64,000 nt of DNA from NCBI GenBank assembly GCA_017456895.1, contig JAFTIN010000011.1, forward strand, positions 1-64,000. The letters run 5' to 3'. The notes beneath the pieces were generated by a model. That model searched no databases, was not told where the DNA came from, and saw only the letters and a list, made by a program, of their open reading frames with translations. Positions 16,734 to 25,268 of this stretch are shown piece after piece. The first letter of the stretch is position 1; each line of letters begins with the position of its first letter. This DNA comes from Clostridia bacterium. GTDB lineage: Bacteria > Bacillota > Clostridia > Oscillospirales > CAG-272. The translations under genes were made by a program, and so were the position numbers.

Positions 16734-18911
16734 ATGAAGCTTATTAAGAGAAACGGTTCAGAGGTTATCTTCGACAGAGAGAAGATATCCGCTGCTGTAA
16801 CCCGCGCAAACGAAGCGGTTGAAGAGCACCAGAGAATATCCCCCGAGGATATTGAAAATATAGCTCTCGAGGTAGAGAGAATTTGCCTTACCATGGTTCG
16901 CTCGGCAGGTGTCGAGGAGATCCAGGACCTTGTAGAAAGGGAGATCATGAAGCTCGGCGCATTTGATCTTGCCAAGGCGTACATCACCTACAGATACAAG
17001 AGAGAGCTTATCCGTAAGTCTAATACCACCGACGACAAGATCATGTCCCTGATCGAGTGCAACAACGAGGAGGTAAAGCAGGAGAACGCCAACAAGAACC
17101 CCACCGTAAACAGCGTACAGCGTGACTATATGGCGGGCGAGGTCTCCAAGGATATTACCAGGAGGATCCTTCTTCCCGAGGTTATAGTAAAGGCGCACGA
17201 GGAGGGCCTCATCCACTTCCACGATGCGGACTACTTCGCGCAGCATATGCACAACTGTGACCTCGTAAACCTTGAGGACATGCTCCAGAACGGTACCGTT
17301 ATCAGCGGCACTATGATAGAGAAGCCCCATAGCTTCTCCACTGCTTGTAATATAGCTACCCAGATCATCGCGCAGGTCGCCTCCAATCAGTACGGCGGAC
17401 AGTCCATCAGCCTTACTCACCTCGCGCCCTTTGTAAACGTAAGCCGTGAGAAGATACGCAAGACTGTAACCAAGGAGCTCGCAGAGGTTGGAGTTACCGA
17501 TGAGTCGGCTATCACAAAGATCACCGAATCCCGTCTTCGTGAGGAGATCCGCCGCGGCGTTCAGTGTATCCAGTATCAGGTCGTAACCCTCCTTACTACC
17601 AACGGACAGGCTCCCTTCATCACCGTGTTTATGTATCTTGGCGAGGCTAAGAACGAGCAGGAGAAGGCAGACCTTGCGCTCATTATCGAGGAGACTCTCC
17701 TCCAGAGATACCAGGGTGTTAAGAACGAGGCCGGCGTGTGGATCACCCCCGCCTTCCCGAAGCTTATCTACGTCCTCGAGGAGCAGAACGTTCACCCCGA
17801 TTCACCCTACTACTACCTCACCGAGCTTTCGGCTAAATGTACCGCAAAGCGTATGGTTCCCGACTACATCTCCGAGAAGATAATGCTCGAGAGCAAGATA
17901 GACAAGAACGGAGAGGGACACTGCTACACCTGTATGGGTTGCCGTTCCTTCCTCACTCCCTACGTTGACGAGAACGGTCAGCCTAAGTATTACGGCCGCT
18001 TCAATCAGGGCGTTGTTACCGTTAACCTCGTAGACATCGCGCTCTCCGCAGGCAGACACAATATGGAGAAGTTCTGGGAGATCTTCGACGAGAGAATGGA
18101 GCTCTGTCACAGAGCGCTCCAGTGCCGTCACGAGAGACTCTCCGGCACACTCTCCGACGCCGCTCCCATCCTCTGGCAGTACGGTGCTCTCACCCGTCTT
18201 AAGAAGGGGGAGACCATAGACAAGTATCTTCACGGCGGATACTCCACTCTTTCTCTTGGCTATGCAGGTCTTTGGGAGTGCGTTTACGCCCTCAACGGCA
18301 AAAAGCTCACCGAGCGCGAGGGCGAGGAGCTCGGCCTTGAGATCATGAAGAAGCTCAACGAGTACACCGCAAAGTGGAAGGCTGCCGAGAATATCGATTA
18401 CTCGCTCTACGGCACACCCCTTGAGAGCACTACATATAAGTTTGCTAAGTGCTTACAGAACCGCTTCGGCATAGTTAAGGGTGTCACCGACAGAAATTAT
18501 ATCACCAACTCTTATCACATCCACGTTACCGAGCCTATCGACGCTTTTGCAAAGCTTGCCCTTGAGGCGAAGTTCCAGAAGCTCTCGCCCGGCGGCGCTA
18601 TCTCCTACATTGAGGTTCCCGATATGCAGAACAATATCGACGCGGTCCTCGGCGTAATGGAGTTCATCTACAACAACATTATGTACGCGGAGCTCAATAC
18701 CAAGAGCGACTACTGTCAGGTATGCGGATACGACGGCGAGATCGAGATCGTCAACGACGAGGATGGAAAGCTCGTATGGGAGTGCCCGAACTGTCACAAC
18801 CGCGATCAGGCTAAGATGAACGTTGCCAGACGTACCTGCGGCTACATAGGAACGCAGTACTGGAATCAGGGACGCACGCAGGAGATACAGGAAAGAGTCT
18901 TACACCTGTAA
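16734..18911 (+). CDS. nrdD: Anaerobic ribonucleoside-triphosphate reductase
   Basis: 725 residues. An N-terminal ATP-cone (about 3-92, KRNGSEVIFDREKI) gives allosteric control by ATP/dATP. The central glycyl-radical enzyme barrel follows; the C-terminus has the zinc site C661-x2-C664 and C684-x2-C687 and the glycyl radical loop RRTCGYIG with Gly703. It makes dNTPs without oxygen and needs the radical SAM activase NrdG. nrdG normally follows nrdD, but none is present here: the next 470 bases are repeats and a terminator. Regulation by NrdR is supported by the boxes upstream. The start is supported by GGAAAGGAA upstream. Confidence 0.97.
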   Translation: MKLIKRNGSEVIFDREKISAAVTRANEAVEEHQRISPEDIENIALEVERICLTMVRSAGVEEIQDLVEREIMKLGAFDLAKAYITYRYKRELIRKSNTTDDKIMSLIECNNEEVKQENANKNPTVNSVQRDYMAGEVSKDITRRILLPEVIVKAHEEGLIHFHDADYFAQHMHNCDLVNLEDMLQNGTVISGTMIEKPHSFSTACNIATQIIAQVASNQYGGQSISLTHLAPFVNVSREKIRKTVTKELAEVGVTDESAITKITESRLREEIRRGVQCIQYQVVTLLTTNGQAPFITVFMYLGEAKNEQEKADLALIIEETLLQRYQGVKNEAGVWITPAFPKLIYVLEEQNVHPDSPYYYLTELSAKCTAKRMVPDYISEKIMLESKIDKNGEGHCYTCMGCRSFLTPYVDENGQPKYYGRFNQGVVTVNLVDIALSAGRHNMEKFWEIFDERMELCHRALQCRHERLSGTLSDAAPILWQYGALTRLKKGETIDKYLHGGYSTLSLGYAGLWECVYALNGKKLTEREGEELGLEIMKKLNEYTAKWKAAENIDYSLYGTPLESTTYKFAKCLQNRFGIVKGVTDRNYITNSYHIHVTEPIDAFAKLALEAKFQKLSPGGAISYIEVPDMQNNIDAVLGVMEFIYNNIMYAELNTKSDYCQVCGYDGEIEIVNDEDGKLVWECPNCHNRDQAKMNVARRTCGYIGTQYWNQGRTQEIQERVLHL

Positions 18912-19200
18912 TTTTACGCTGGTAATTTTGCGAATTTTGTCCGACTGTCACCTCTCGCAATAGGTAACTATTGCTTACTCCTATGTGTCGTAAGTACACG
19001 TTGTGTCCTTGGTGCGATGCACCCTGATCACCAAGGGTGATCCGACACGGAGCAATCGGCGCGAGCGTCCTTGCGAGCAAGCTCCCAGATACGCCTTCGC
19101 TTGATTATCGGTGTTCCGCTCGAACAAACTTCATGAAAATTCCTGCGCGTGATCTTCACCTGAATTTTTGCGTTTTTGGAAATACCACATCTTGATCTAT
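18912..19200. repeat. Intergenic repeat block between nrdD and the GH4 gene
   Basis: Contains GTCACCTCTCGCAATAGGTA (18947-18966, identical to 12632-12651), a CAATAG/CTATTG hairpin at 18958-18973, further stems such as GTGTCGTAAG..CGACAC, and a 27-base element (19119-19145) found again at 20791-20817 with two changes. No coding capacity is supported. Confidence 0.65.
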
Positions 19201-19206
19201 ACTCAA

Positions 19207-19237
19207 CAGAGCCCGGGAGACGGGCTCTGTTTTTTTG
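19207..19237 (+). terminator. Strong intrinsic terminator before the CHEV GH4 gene
   Basis: CAGAGCCCG (19207-19215) pairs with CGGGCTCTG (19221-19229), followed by seven T. It insulates the next gene from nrdD. Confidence 0.88.
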
Positions 19238-19381
19238 TGTTGATTGACTCCTACGGTGGGATAGTTATTCGCGGTAATATCAAAATTATCAAGAAAACAC
19301 GTCAATAAATTTAATTGAAATAGATATATTATTGTTATATAATTGAATTAATAATACATTTCTTACGGAGGTAGACAGAAT

Positions 19382-20770
19382 ATGAAGTACACTGACAAGG
19401 GCGCAGAGGGTGTAAGGATCGCATACGTTGGCGGTGGCTCGCGCGGCTGGGCGTGGGGGCTGATGAGCGATCTTGTTTCCTGCCCAGATATGAGCGGTGA
19501 GGTGCGCCTTTACGATATAGACAAGGAGGCTGCGCGCCGCAACGAGGTGATAGGCAATCTTTTTAACGGCGCGGAGGGCGCGAGATCTCATTGGGATTTC
19601 CGCGCGGCAGACACGCTTGGCGAGGCGCTCTCGGGGGCGGACTTTGTGGTTATTTCCATACTCCCCGCTACCTTTGACGAGATGGAGAGCGACGTACATA
19701 CTCCCGAGAAGTACGGTATATATCAGTCGGTCGGTGATACCAGCGGCCCCGGTGGAATAATCCGTGCGCTTCGTCTTATCCCTATGATCGAGGTTATTGC
19801 GGAGGGAATACGTGAGTATTGTCCCGAGGCATGGGTAATTAATTACACCAACCCGATGACTATGACGGTGCGTACGCTCTACCGTGTATTCCCCGATATC
19901 AAGGCCTTTGGCTGCTGTCACGAGGTGTTCGGCACACAGAAGCTGCTCGCCTCCGTGCTTGAGGATATGTGCGGCATCGAGGGTGTAAAGAGAGAGGAAG
20001 TAAAGGTAAACGTCATAGGCGTAAATCACTTTACCTGGCTGACATCCGCGCAGTATAAGAATATAGATCTAATGCCTGTGTATTCCGAATTTGTAGACAA
20101 GTACTACGAGAGCGGATATACCAAGGGTATGGACGATAACTGGATGAACAACACCTTCGCGTGCTCACACCGTGTGAAGTTTGATCTGTTTAAGAGATAC
20201 GGCCTTATCGCCGCGGCGGGTGACAGACATCTTGCGGAATTCGTAGAGGGCAAATGGTATCTTTCATCTCGCGAGGCTGTCAGGGAGTGGGGCTTTGGAC
20301 TCACGCCCGTGTCCTGGAGAAAAGAGAACCTTAAGGAAAGACTCGAAAAGAGCGAGAGAAGACTTAAGGGTGAGGATATTGTAATAGCCGAGACGGGTGA
20401 GGATGGAGTAAGCCAGATGAGAGCCCTCCTTGGACTTGACACTCTCGTTACCAACGTTAATCTGCCCAACATGGGACAGATACCCAATCTCCCGATAGGC
20501 GCGGTCGTAGAGACTAACGCCTGCTTCTCATCAAATTCGGTAACACCTGTGCTCGCAGGTGAGATCCCTATGAACATCTATCCCCTCATCTCGCGCATCG
20601 TTGCATCTCAGGAGCTTGTTGTAAAGGCAGCGGGCGAGAGGGATCTTGACACGGTGTTCGTCGCGTTTGCAAACGATCCCTTGGTCGATCTTCCGCTTGA
20701 CGATGCTCGCAGTCTCTTTGACGAGATGGTGGAGAACACCAAGGCGTATCTTGGTGAATATTTTAAATGA
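19382..20770 (+). CDS. Alpha-galacturonidase, glycoside hydrolase family 4 (CHEV type, LplD-like)
   Basis: 462 residues of GH4. The NAD-binding GGGS (17-20), the CHEV motif (Cys179-His180-Glu181-Val182), VINYTNPM and IGVNHFTW (His216) are present. In GH4 the CHEV signature is the published mark of alpha-galacturonidases such as Bacillus LplD, which release galacturonate from pectin-derived oligomers using NAD+ and Mn2+. No signal peptide is visible, so the enzyme is cytoplasmic. It has a strong GGAGG site 10 bases before the ATG and stands alone, with no pectin transporter nearby. It is clearly distinct from the CHSV enzyme at 13.0-14.4 kb. Confidence 0.87.
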   Translation: MKYTDKGAEGVRIAYVGGGSRGWAWGLMSDLVSCPDMSGEVRLYDIDKEAARRNEVIGNLFNGAEGARSHWDFRAADTLGEALSGADFVVISILPATFDEMESDVHTPEKYGIYQSVGDTSGPGGIIRALRLIPMIEVIAEGIREYCPEAWVINYTNPMTMTVRTLYRVFPDIKAFGCCHEVFGTQKLLASVLEDMCGIEGVKREEVKVNVIGVNHFTWLTSAQYKNIDLMPVYSEFVDKYYESGYTKGMDDNWMNNTFACSHRVKFDLFKRYGLIAAAGDRHLAEFVEGKWYLSSREAVREWGFGLTPVSWRKENLKERLEKSERRLKGEDIVIAETGEDGVSQMRALLGLDTLVTNVNLPNMGQIPNLPIGAVVETNACFSSNSVTPVLAGEIPMNIYPLISRIVASQELVVKAAGERDLDTVFVAFANDPLVDLPLDDARSLFDEMVENTKAYLGEYFK

Positions 20771-20790
20771 GTGGCGGCTTTGGGCATCCA

Positions 20791-20817
20791 CTCGAACAAA
20801 CTTTATCAAAATTCCTG
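20791..20817. repeat. 27-base dispersed intergenic element
   Basis: Matches 19119-19145 at 25 of 27 positions (starts CTCGAACAAACTT). A more degenerate relative lies at about 12747-12770. It sits just after the stop of the GH4 gene. Confidence 0.65.
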
Positions 20818-20864
20818 TGTTTAATCCACTTATGTTTTTTGAATTTAGATAGAAAATAATAGAA

Positions 20865-20896
20865 GAGGTCGAGGGCAAATCGCCTTTGACCTTTTC
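20865..20896 (+). terminator. Terminator after CHEV GH4 gene
   Basis: GGTCGAGGGCAAATCGCCTT at 20867-20886 folds into a stem and is followed by TGACCTTTTCC. The same 20 bases recur in the terminator at 25179-25198. Confidence 0.7.
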
Positions 20897-21002
20897 CTTG
20901 CTGTAGTAATAACAGTATGGCGGGAAGGTAAAAAAGGTCTTGATTTTGCCGGGGAAGTTTGATGTGCAAGTGCTGCTTGACATTCTTGCAAGTGTTATTT
21001 GC

Positions 21003-21031
21003 TTGACACGTATCCCATTGTTTGTTAAAAT
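21003..21031 (+). promoter_or_regulatory. Promoter of lipoprotein gene at 21063
   Basis: TTGACA (21003-21008), 17 bases, TAAAAT (21026-21031). A second TTGACA at 20979-20984 lies just upstream. Confidence 0.75.
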
Positions 21032-21062
21032 TGAGGTACCACTAAAAGAAAGGGTAACGAAA

Positions 21063-22415
21063 ATGAAAATGACAAAAAAACTCTTATTGGTTCTATTGGT
21101 AATCGCATGTGTAACGCTTGCTTCTTCTTGCGAGGTTCTGGAGAAATTCCACAAGCATGAGTACAGCGATAAGTGGAGCTACAACGAAGACAGTCACTGG
21201 AAGGCTTGTAAAGGTGACGGGTGTGACGCTAAAACGGCAGAGGCTGAGCATAGCTTTGGCGAGCCCGTTGTAACCGAGCCAAAGGATGGCAAGGATGGCT
21301 CTAAGGTATATACCTGTACGGTTTGCTCCAAGACCAAAACCGAGGTCATAGAAGCTCCCGAGCACACACATACCGCTTCCGATGAATGGATCTCCGACTC
21401 GGAGAAGCATTGGCACTCCTGCGAGGATAAAAATTGCACCTCAAAGCTTGATGCTTCAAGTCACGTATGGGATGAAGGTACTGTAGTAAGTGAGGCTCTG
21501 TCCGGCGTTGAGGGCTTGATAAGATATACCTGCTTGGTTTGCAGTAACACAAAGAGCGAGGCTATCCCCGCTTTGCCCGAGAAAATGAGCGAGGATGAGT
21601 GGTTCGTGCTGTTTATGATTGAAAACGCGAGAATCGATTGCGTATCCGGTATTGAGGGCTACGGCTCTTCTACAACTACCGTATACATAGACGGGGAGCT
21701 TGCCGAGGTAGTATCCGATGATTATTCATACTACTCGGATAGCGCGACTGAACTTGCCGCTCTGGACTTCAGCTTTAATTACGATGATTTTAACCACCTT
21801 GGGGATGGCGTATATTACGCAAAAAGCATTGTTTTATATGATGAAGAGTCCGAGATGGAGGCTAGCGACGTAACTATGGTTGTAGAGAATGACGTTATTT
21901 CCGTCATAACCTACTCTGTTGAGATCTTGGGTATGACCTGTGACGTTGAGTTCACCTTCTCGGAGTGGGGCGAGGTAACCGTAGAGATGCCTACGCTTAC
22001 CGAAGAAGAATATCTTGCGGCCCTTGATCACGATAATTTCCATAACTACACTCTCGATACCTATTCCTTCGACGAGAACTTTTCTCTCATCGGTACCACA
22101 TACTACTTTGATGGAGATAACTGCTACTTCATCACTTATACAGATGAAGAATATGAGGAGGGATCCCTGACTATCGAGAATGCAGGCGTGGTTATGAACG
22201 AGTATCTCGAGGCACTCGAAGCGCTCTCCGCTTCTGATTTTGTGTACAACCCGGATAACGCTATGTATTCCTATTACGAGATGACAGACGACGGTGAGTA
22301 CGTTCTTTCTATTTACATTGAGGAAGGCGTTCTTGTTTCGGTTGTCGAGACCTACCCCGACGGCACGGAATACTACTCCGATCTTTACGACCACGGTGTA
22401 ACAACTGTGGAATAA
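21063..22415 (+). CDS. Surface lipoprotein with two His/Cys/Trp repeats
   Basis: 450 residues. I take the ATG at 21063 because it follows AAAGGG and a promoter; the frame is open further upstream. A lipoprotein signal (LLLVLLVIACVTLASSC) places it outside the membrane. Residues about 25-165 hold two repeats of about 65 residues of the form H-x-W-x-HWxxC-xxxxC followed by YTCxVCSxTK, resembling small zinc ribbons. The C-terminal 280 residues are acidic, beta-rich and rich in Tyr (YSYYSDSATELAALDF, EFTFSEWGEVTVEMP). No function is recognised. A paralog follows at 22696. Confidence 0.7.
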   Translation: MKMTKKLLLVLLVIACVTLASSCEVLEKFHKHEYSDKWSYNEDSHWKACKGDGCDAKTAEAEHSFGEPVVTEPKDGKDGSKVYTCTVCSKTKTEVIEAPEHTHTASDEWISDSEKHWHSCEDKNCTSKLDASSHVWDEGTVVSEALSGVEGLIRYTCLVCSNTKSEAIPALPEKMSEDEWFVLFMIENARIDCVSGIEGYGSSTTTVYIDGELAEVVSDDYSYYSDSATELAALDFSFNYDDFNHLGDGVYYAKSIVLYDEESEMEASDVTMVVENDVISVITYSVEILGMTCDVEFTFSEWGEVTVEMPTLTEEEYLAALDHDNFHNYTLDTYSFDENFSLIGTTYYFDGDNCYFITYTDEEYEEGSLTIENAGVVMNEYLEALEALSASDFVYNPDNAMYSYYEMTDDGEYVLSIYIEEGVLVSVVETYPDGTEYYSDLYDHGVTTVE

Positions 22416-22435
22416 AAAAACACTTTTACATTTGT

Positions 22436-22484
22436 CGGGCGAGAAACCGGGCTTATGCCTTGTTATCTCGCCCGGCCTTTTTTA
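22436..22484 (+). terminator. Terminator between the two lipoprotein genes
   Basis: CGGGCGAGA (22436-22444) pairs with TCTCGCCCG (22466-22474), followed by GCCTTTTTTA. Confidence 0.8.
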
Positions 22485-22638
22485 TTGCAAAAATTTCGAA
22501 AAAAGTTTTTGCGGGTTTGTTTTATAAAAAGTGCAAAAACAGCTATATTTATTTGCAAAAACACATATAAACCGTTGCGAATTGTTGCAAATAATAGCTC
22601 GGTGCAAGTAACACTTGACACGGTCAAGAAAAAAGTGC

Positions 22639-22667
22639 TTGCAATTATATTTAAGATAATGTACAAT
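22639..22667 (+). promoter_or_regulatory. Promoter of second lipoprotein gene
   Basis: TTGCAA (22639-22644), 17 bases, TACAAT (22662-22667). With the terminator upstream, the two paralogs are transcribed separately. The start of transcription lies close to the AGGAGG site, leaving a leader of about 20 bases. Confidence 0.55.
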
Positions 22668-22695
22668 AAAAGCAGAAAATGAAGCAGGAGGGCGT

Positions 22696-24003
22696 ATGAA
22701 AAGATTGTTGGTAATAATCATAATTTTGATATGTCTTTTGTCATCATGCGGAAGGCATAAGCATACGTACTCGTCCGATTGGGTAATTAATGCTGACGGA
22801 CACATGAAAGAGTGCACCTCTGAGGAGTGCGATCATACAATAGCGTACGCTGCACATTCACTCGTTCCAATCGATGGCGGCACCCAAAACGAGTGTACGG
22901 TCTGCGGATATAAGACGGAAAACAAGGACTGTGTCGATTCGCACATACATACACTCTCGTCGGAGTGTATTTCCGATTCAATTTATCATTGGAGGACTTG
23001 TACATTCTGCGGTGAAACGGATGAAAGGGAAGAGCACGTATGGAGCGAAAGCTCGGTAACCCTTCCTCCAACATCGGATCGAGAGGGTCAGGCTGACAGG
23101 ATATGTCTTGTGTGCGGAAGATACTCTCTCATTACGCTTGAACGTCTTCCCGAAAGAATGGGTGAGGAGGCTTGGATCTCTGCGTTTGATCTTGATAATG
23201 TGCGTATAAAGGAAAGTATGAAGAATGGATCTATAACCTCTGTCGACAGTGTATATAGCGTTGATGGAAATATTGTAGAGGTAAAGAGCGGCGGTGTCAT
23301 CTCATACGCCTCGTGCTCGTCTGTTTCGCATCTTGACTTTTCATCGCTCTACTCGTCGTTTTCTCATTACGGTGATCAGGTATATAAGGCTGATAAGGTC
23401 AGCATCACGACGGACGGTATAAGCTCCGCGATCAAGGACGTTACCGCCGTGTTTAAGGACGGAAAAGTTTTCAGCGTAAGCTATTCCATGAGCCTTGGCG
23501 GTATTTTAGGAACCTTTACCTACAGTTATTCCTTCTACGATTGGGGTGAGGTAGAGCTTTCCCCAAGGCGTCTTACTGCCGAAGAGGCAGAGGCTCTGAC
23601 AAGGAGCGAAGCCTTTGAATGTGATTTCAATCTTTTGTACTCGAGCATCGACTCCTCCTTTACGATGCACGAATCGAATCTTACCGTTAAAGACGGCGAA
23701 TACCTATGTAAATATTACACGGATGGCCGCCTAGTTAAGACCAAGAAGGGGGACAGCGCCCCGGTTGCAGACGAGATCTCGCGGAATATCCGCTCCATAA
23801 TTAATTTTGAATATCTTGATGCCTCGGATTTTGTTTATGAAGATAGTTCCGGAGAGTTTGTCTATATCGGACTCCCGGCGGATGTAGATGGAGTCGGCAC
23901 GTTGACGTCTGTCAGAATAATGGCAGAGGACGGCAGGATAGCGTCGTTATACGCGGAGACAGGTAACGGAGATATTTACAGTTATGAATTTACGTACTAT
24001 TGA
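22696..24003 (+). CDS. Surface lipoprotein, paralog of the 21063 gene
   Basis: 435 residues with lipoprotein signal IIIILICLLSSC and an AGGAGG site. Two His/Cys/Trp repeats follow (HTYSSDWVINADGHMKEC..CTVCGYKT, then HTLSSECISDSIYHWRTC..CLVCGRY). The C-terminal region aligns by eye with its neighbour (FYDWGEVELSPRRLTAEE against FSEWGEVTVEMPTLTEEE, LDASDFVYE against LSASDFVYN). No function is known. The next gene, an XRE regulator with membrane helices, begins 18 bases after the stop, so the two are likely co-transcribed. Confidence 0.75.
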   Translation: MKRLLVIIIILICLLSSCGRHKHTYSSDWVINADGHMKECTSEECDHTIAYAAHSLVPIDGGTQNECTVCGYKTENKDCVDSHIHTLSSECISDSIYHWRTCTFCGETDEREEHVWSESSVTLPPTSDREGQADRICLVCGRYSLITLERLPERMGEEAWISAFDLDNVRIKESMKNGSITSVDSVYSVDGNIVEVKSGGVISYASCSSVSHLDFSSLYSSFSHYGDQVYKADKVSITTDGISSAIKDVTAVFKDGKVFSVSYSMSLGGILGTFTYSYSFYDWGEVELSPRRLTAEEAEALTRSEAFECDFNLLYSSIDSSFTMHESNLTVKDGEYLCKYYTDGRLVKTKKGDSAPVADEISRNIRSIINFEYLDASDFVYEDSSGEFVYIGLPADVDGVGTLTSVRIMAEDGRIASLYAETGNGDIYSYEFTYY

Positions 24004-24021
24004 TTTTTGAAAGGGACCCGA

Positions 24022-25167
24022 ATGGTAGTATCCGAGAAAATACAGTTTTACCGCAAGAGGGCGGGGCTATCGCAAGAGGAGCTTGCGAGAATACTGTTTG
24101 TCAGCCGACAGACCGTCAGCCTTTGGGAGACGGGGCAGACACTGCCTACGATAGATAACTTAATAAGACTCAGAGAGATATTCGGAGTATCTCTCGACGC
24201 CATCCTTTGCGACGATATGAATGAGACGGATAACGAAGTCAATGCTTCGCCTGATCAGCCGTGCTTGAAATACGACATCTCGTATGCGGAGGATGAGAGG
24301 GAGAAGTTTAAACAGGCTTACGCTATGCCGCGTTATACAATCTCGGCCATTCTGTTGGCGTTGATAGCGGTAATTGCGGCGCTTGTTCCGAAAATACAAG
24401 GCAAAGGTTTTCTTATTTCGCTTGGAGCAGTGCTATCCTTGGCGGTGGCTGCGCTTGCTGTTTGCATCTATGAGTTGGTTACTTACGATAAGAGAATAGG
24501 CGCGGATTATCATCACAGGATATTATTGAAGTTGTACGATGATCATACTACGGCAGAATATATGGACGAGGTCGGTAATACGTTAAGCTTGGCAATCTGC
24601 GAGCGCTTAAAGCTGAGAACTGATACGCGTGTTGGCGGATATATCGGTATTCGTCTCGGAGGCAAAACCGTGTTTTTGCGTAAAAGCGAAGTAGAAGAGG
24701 AATCCGATCTCCTATCAGCGAAGCCATCCTTCCGATACACCGTCGCGTTTACGTGTGTCCTCTGCGGTTTATTTGCTCTTGCTATATGCTTTCTTGCAAT
24801 CAGTCTGGCGGTAAACGTCAGGCTCAGCCGCACTCTCGCAGGAGCATCGGTGAGAATTCCCGATTATGTAAGCCTGACCGAAAAAGAGGATATGGGACTC
24901 GTTAACGGAAAATACGTTGAGTATTTTGCCGAGATATATTTCTCGGACAGTGACGTTGCCGATTTTGAGAGGGAGATTGCTACGGATAGTATATGGAAGA
25001 GTATATCGGCATTTGACAGCGACACCGCGGCCTTGATTCCCGACGCAGGTATGTACAGAGGAGCGGAGTTCTACGTACTTGTCGGTGATGATTACGATGG
25101 ATATATCCTTGTCACCTATTTTGCGGATGAAAATCTGATGAAGGTCGTAAGGTTTAACAGTAAGTAA
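24022..25167 (+). CDS. Membrane-anchored XRE-family regulator
   Basis: 381 residues, with ATG at 24022 after AAAGGGA. The N-terminal 60 residues form an XRE helix-turn-helix (RAGLSQEELARILFVSRQTVSLWETGQTLP). Two membrane helices occur at about 100-150 and a third at about 240-270, followed by a C-terminal extracytoplasmic domain of about 110 residues (IPDYVSLTEKEDMG, EIYFSDSDVADFEREI). The architecture suggests a one-component membrane sensor: DNA-binding head inside, sensing tail outside. It probably controls the lipoproteins with which it is linked; the signal is unknown. Confidence 0.75.
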   Translation: MVVSEKIQFYRKRAGLSQEELARILFVSRQTVSLWETGQTLPTIDNLIRLREIFGVSLDAILCDDMNETDNEVNASPDQPCLKYDISYAEDEREKFKQAYAMPRYTISAILLALIAVIAALVPKIQGKGFLISLGAVLSLAVAALAVCIYELVTYDKRIGADYHHRILLKLYDDHTTAEYMDEVGNTLSLAICERLKLRTDTRVGGYIGIRLGGKTVFLRKSEVEEESDLLSAKPSFRYTVAFTCVLCGLFALAICFLAISLAVNVRLSRTLAGASVRIPDYVSLTEKEDMGLVNGKYVEYFAEIYFSDSDVADFEREIATDSIWKSISAFDSDTAALIPDAGMYRGAEFYVLVGDDYDGYILVTYFADENLMKVVRFNSK

Positions 25168-25176
25168 ATAACGAAA

Positions 25177-25243
25177 AAGGTCGAGGGCAAATCGCCTTCG
25201 GCCTTTTGTACGAAAAGCCCTCGGTTTTTATGCCGAGGGCTTT
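25177..25243. terminator. Two adjacent terminators closing the XRE and GH20 genes
   Basis: The first stem (25179-25204) carries the same 20 bases as 20867-20886 and ends GGCCTTTTG for the plus strand. The second, AAAGCCCTCGG/CCGAGGGCTTT (25214-25243), serves the minus-strand GH20 gene and is symmetrical. Confidence 0.75.
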
Positions 25244-25268
25244 AAATGTGGTTGTGTTAATATGTTTA

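Noticed and set aside
16758..17795. Long minus-strand open frame opposite nrdD
   Set aside because: Shadow of a well-supported gene, low-complexity Leu/Val-rich protein without motifs.
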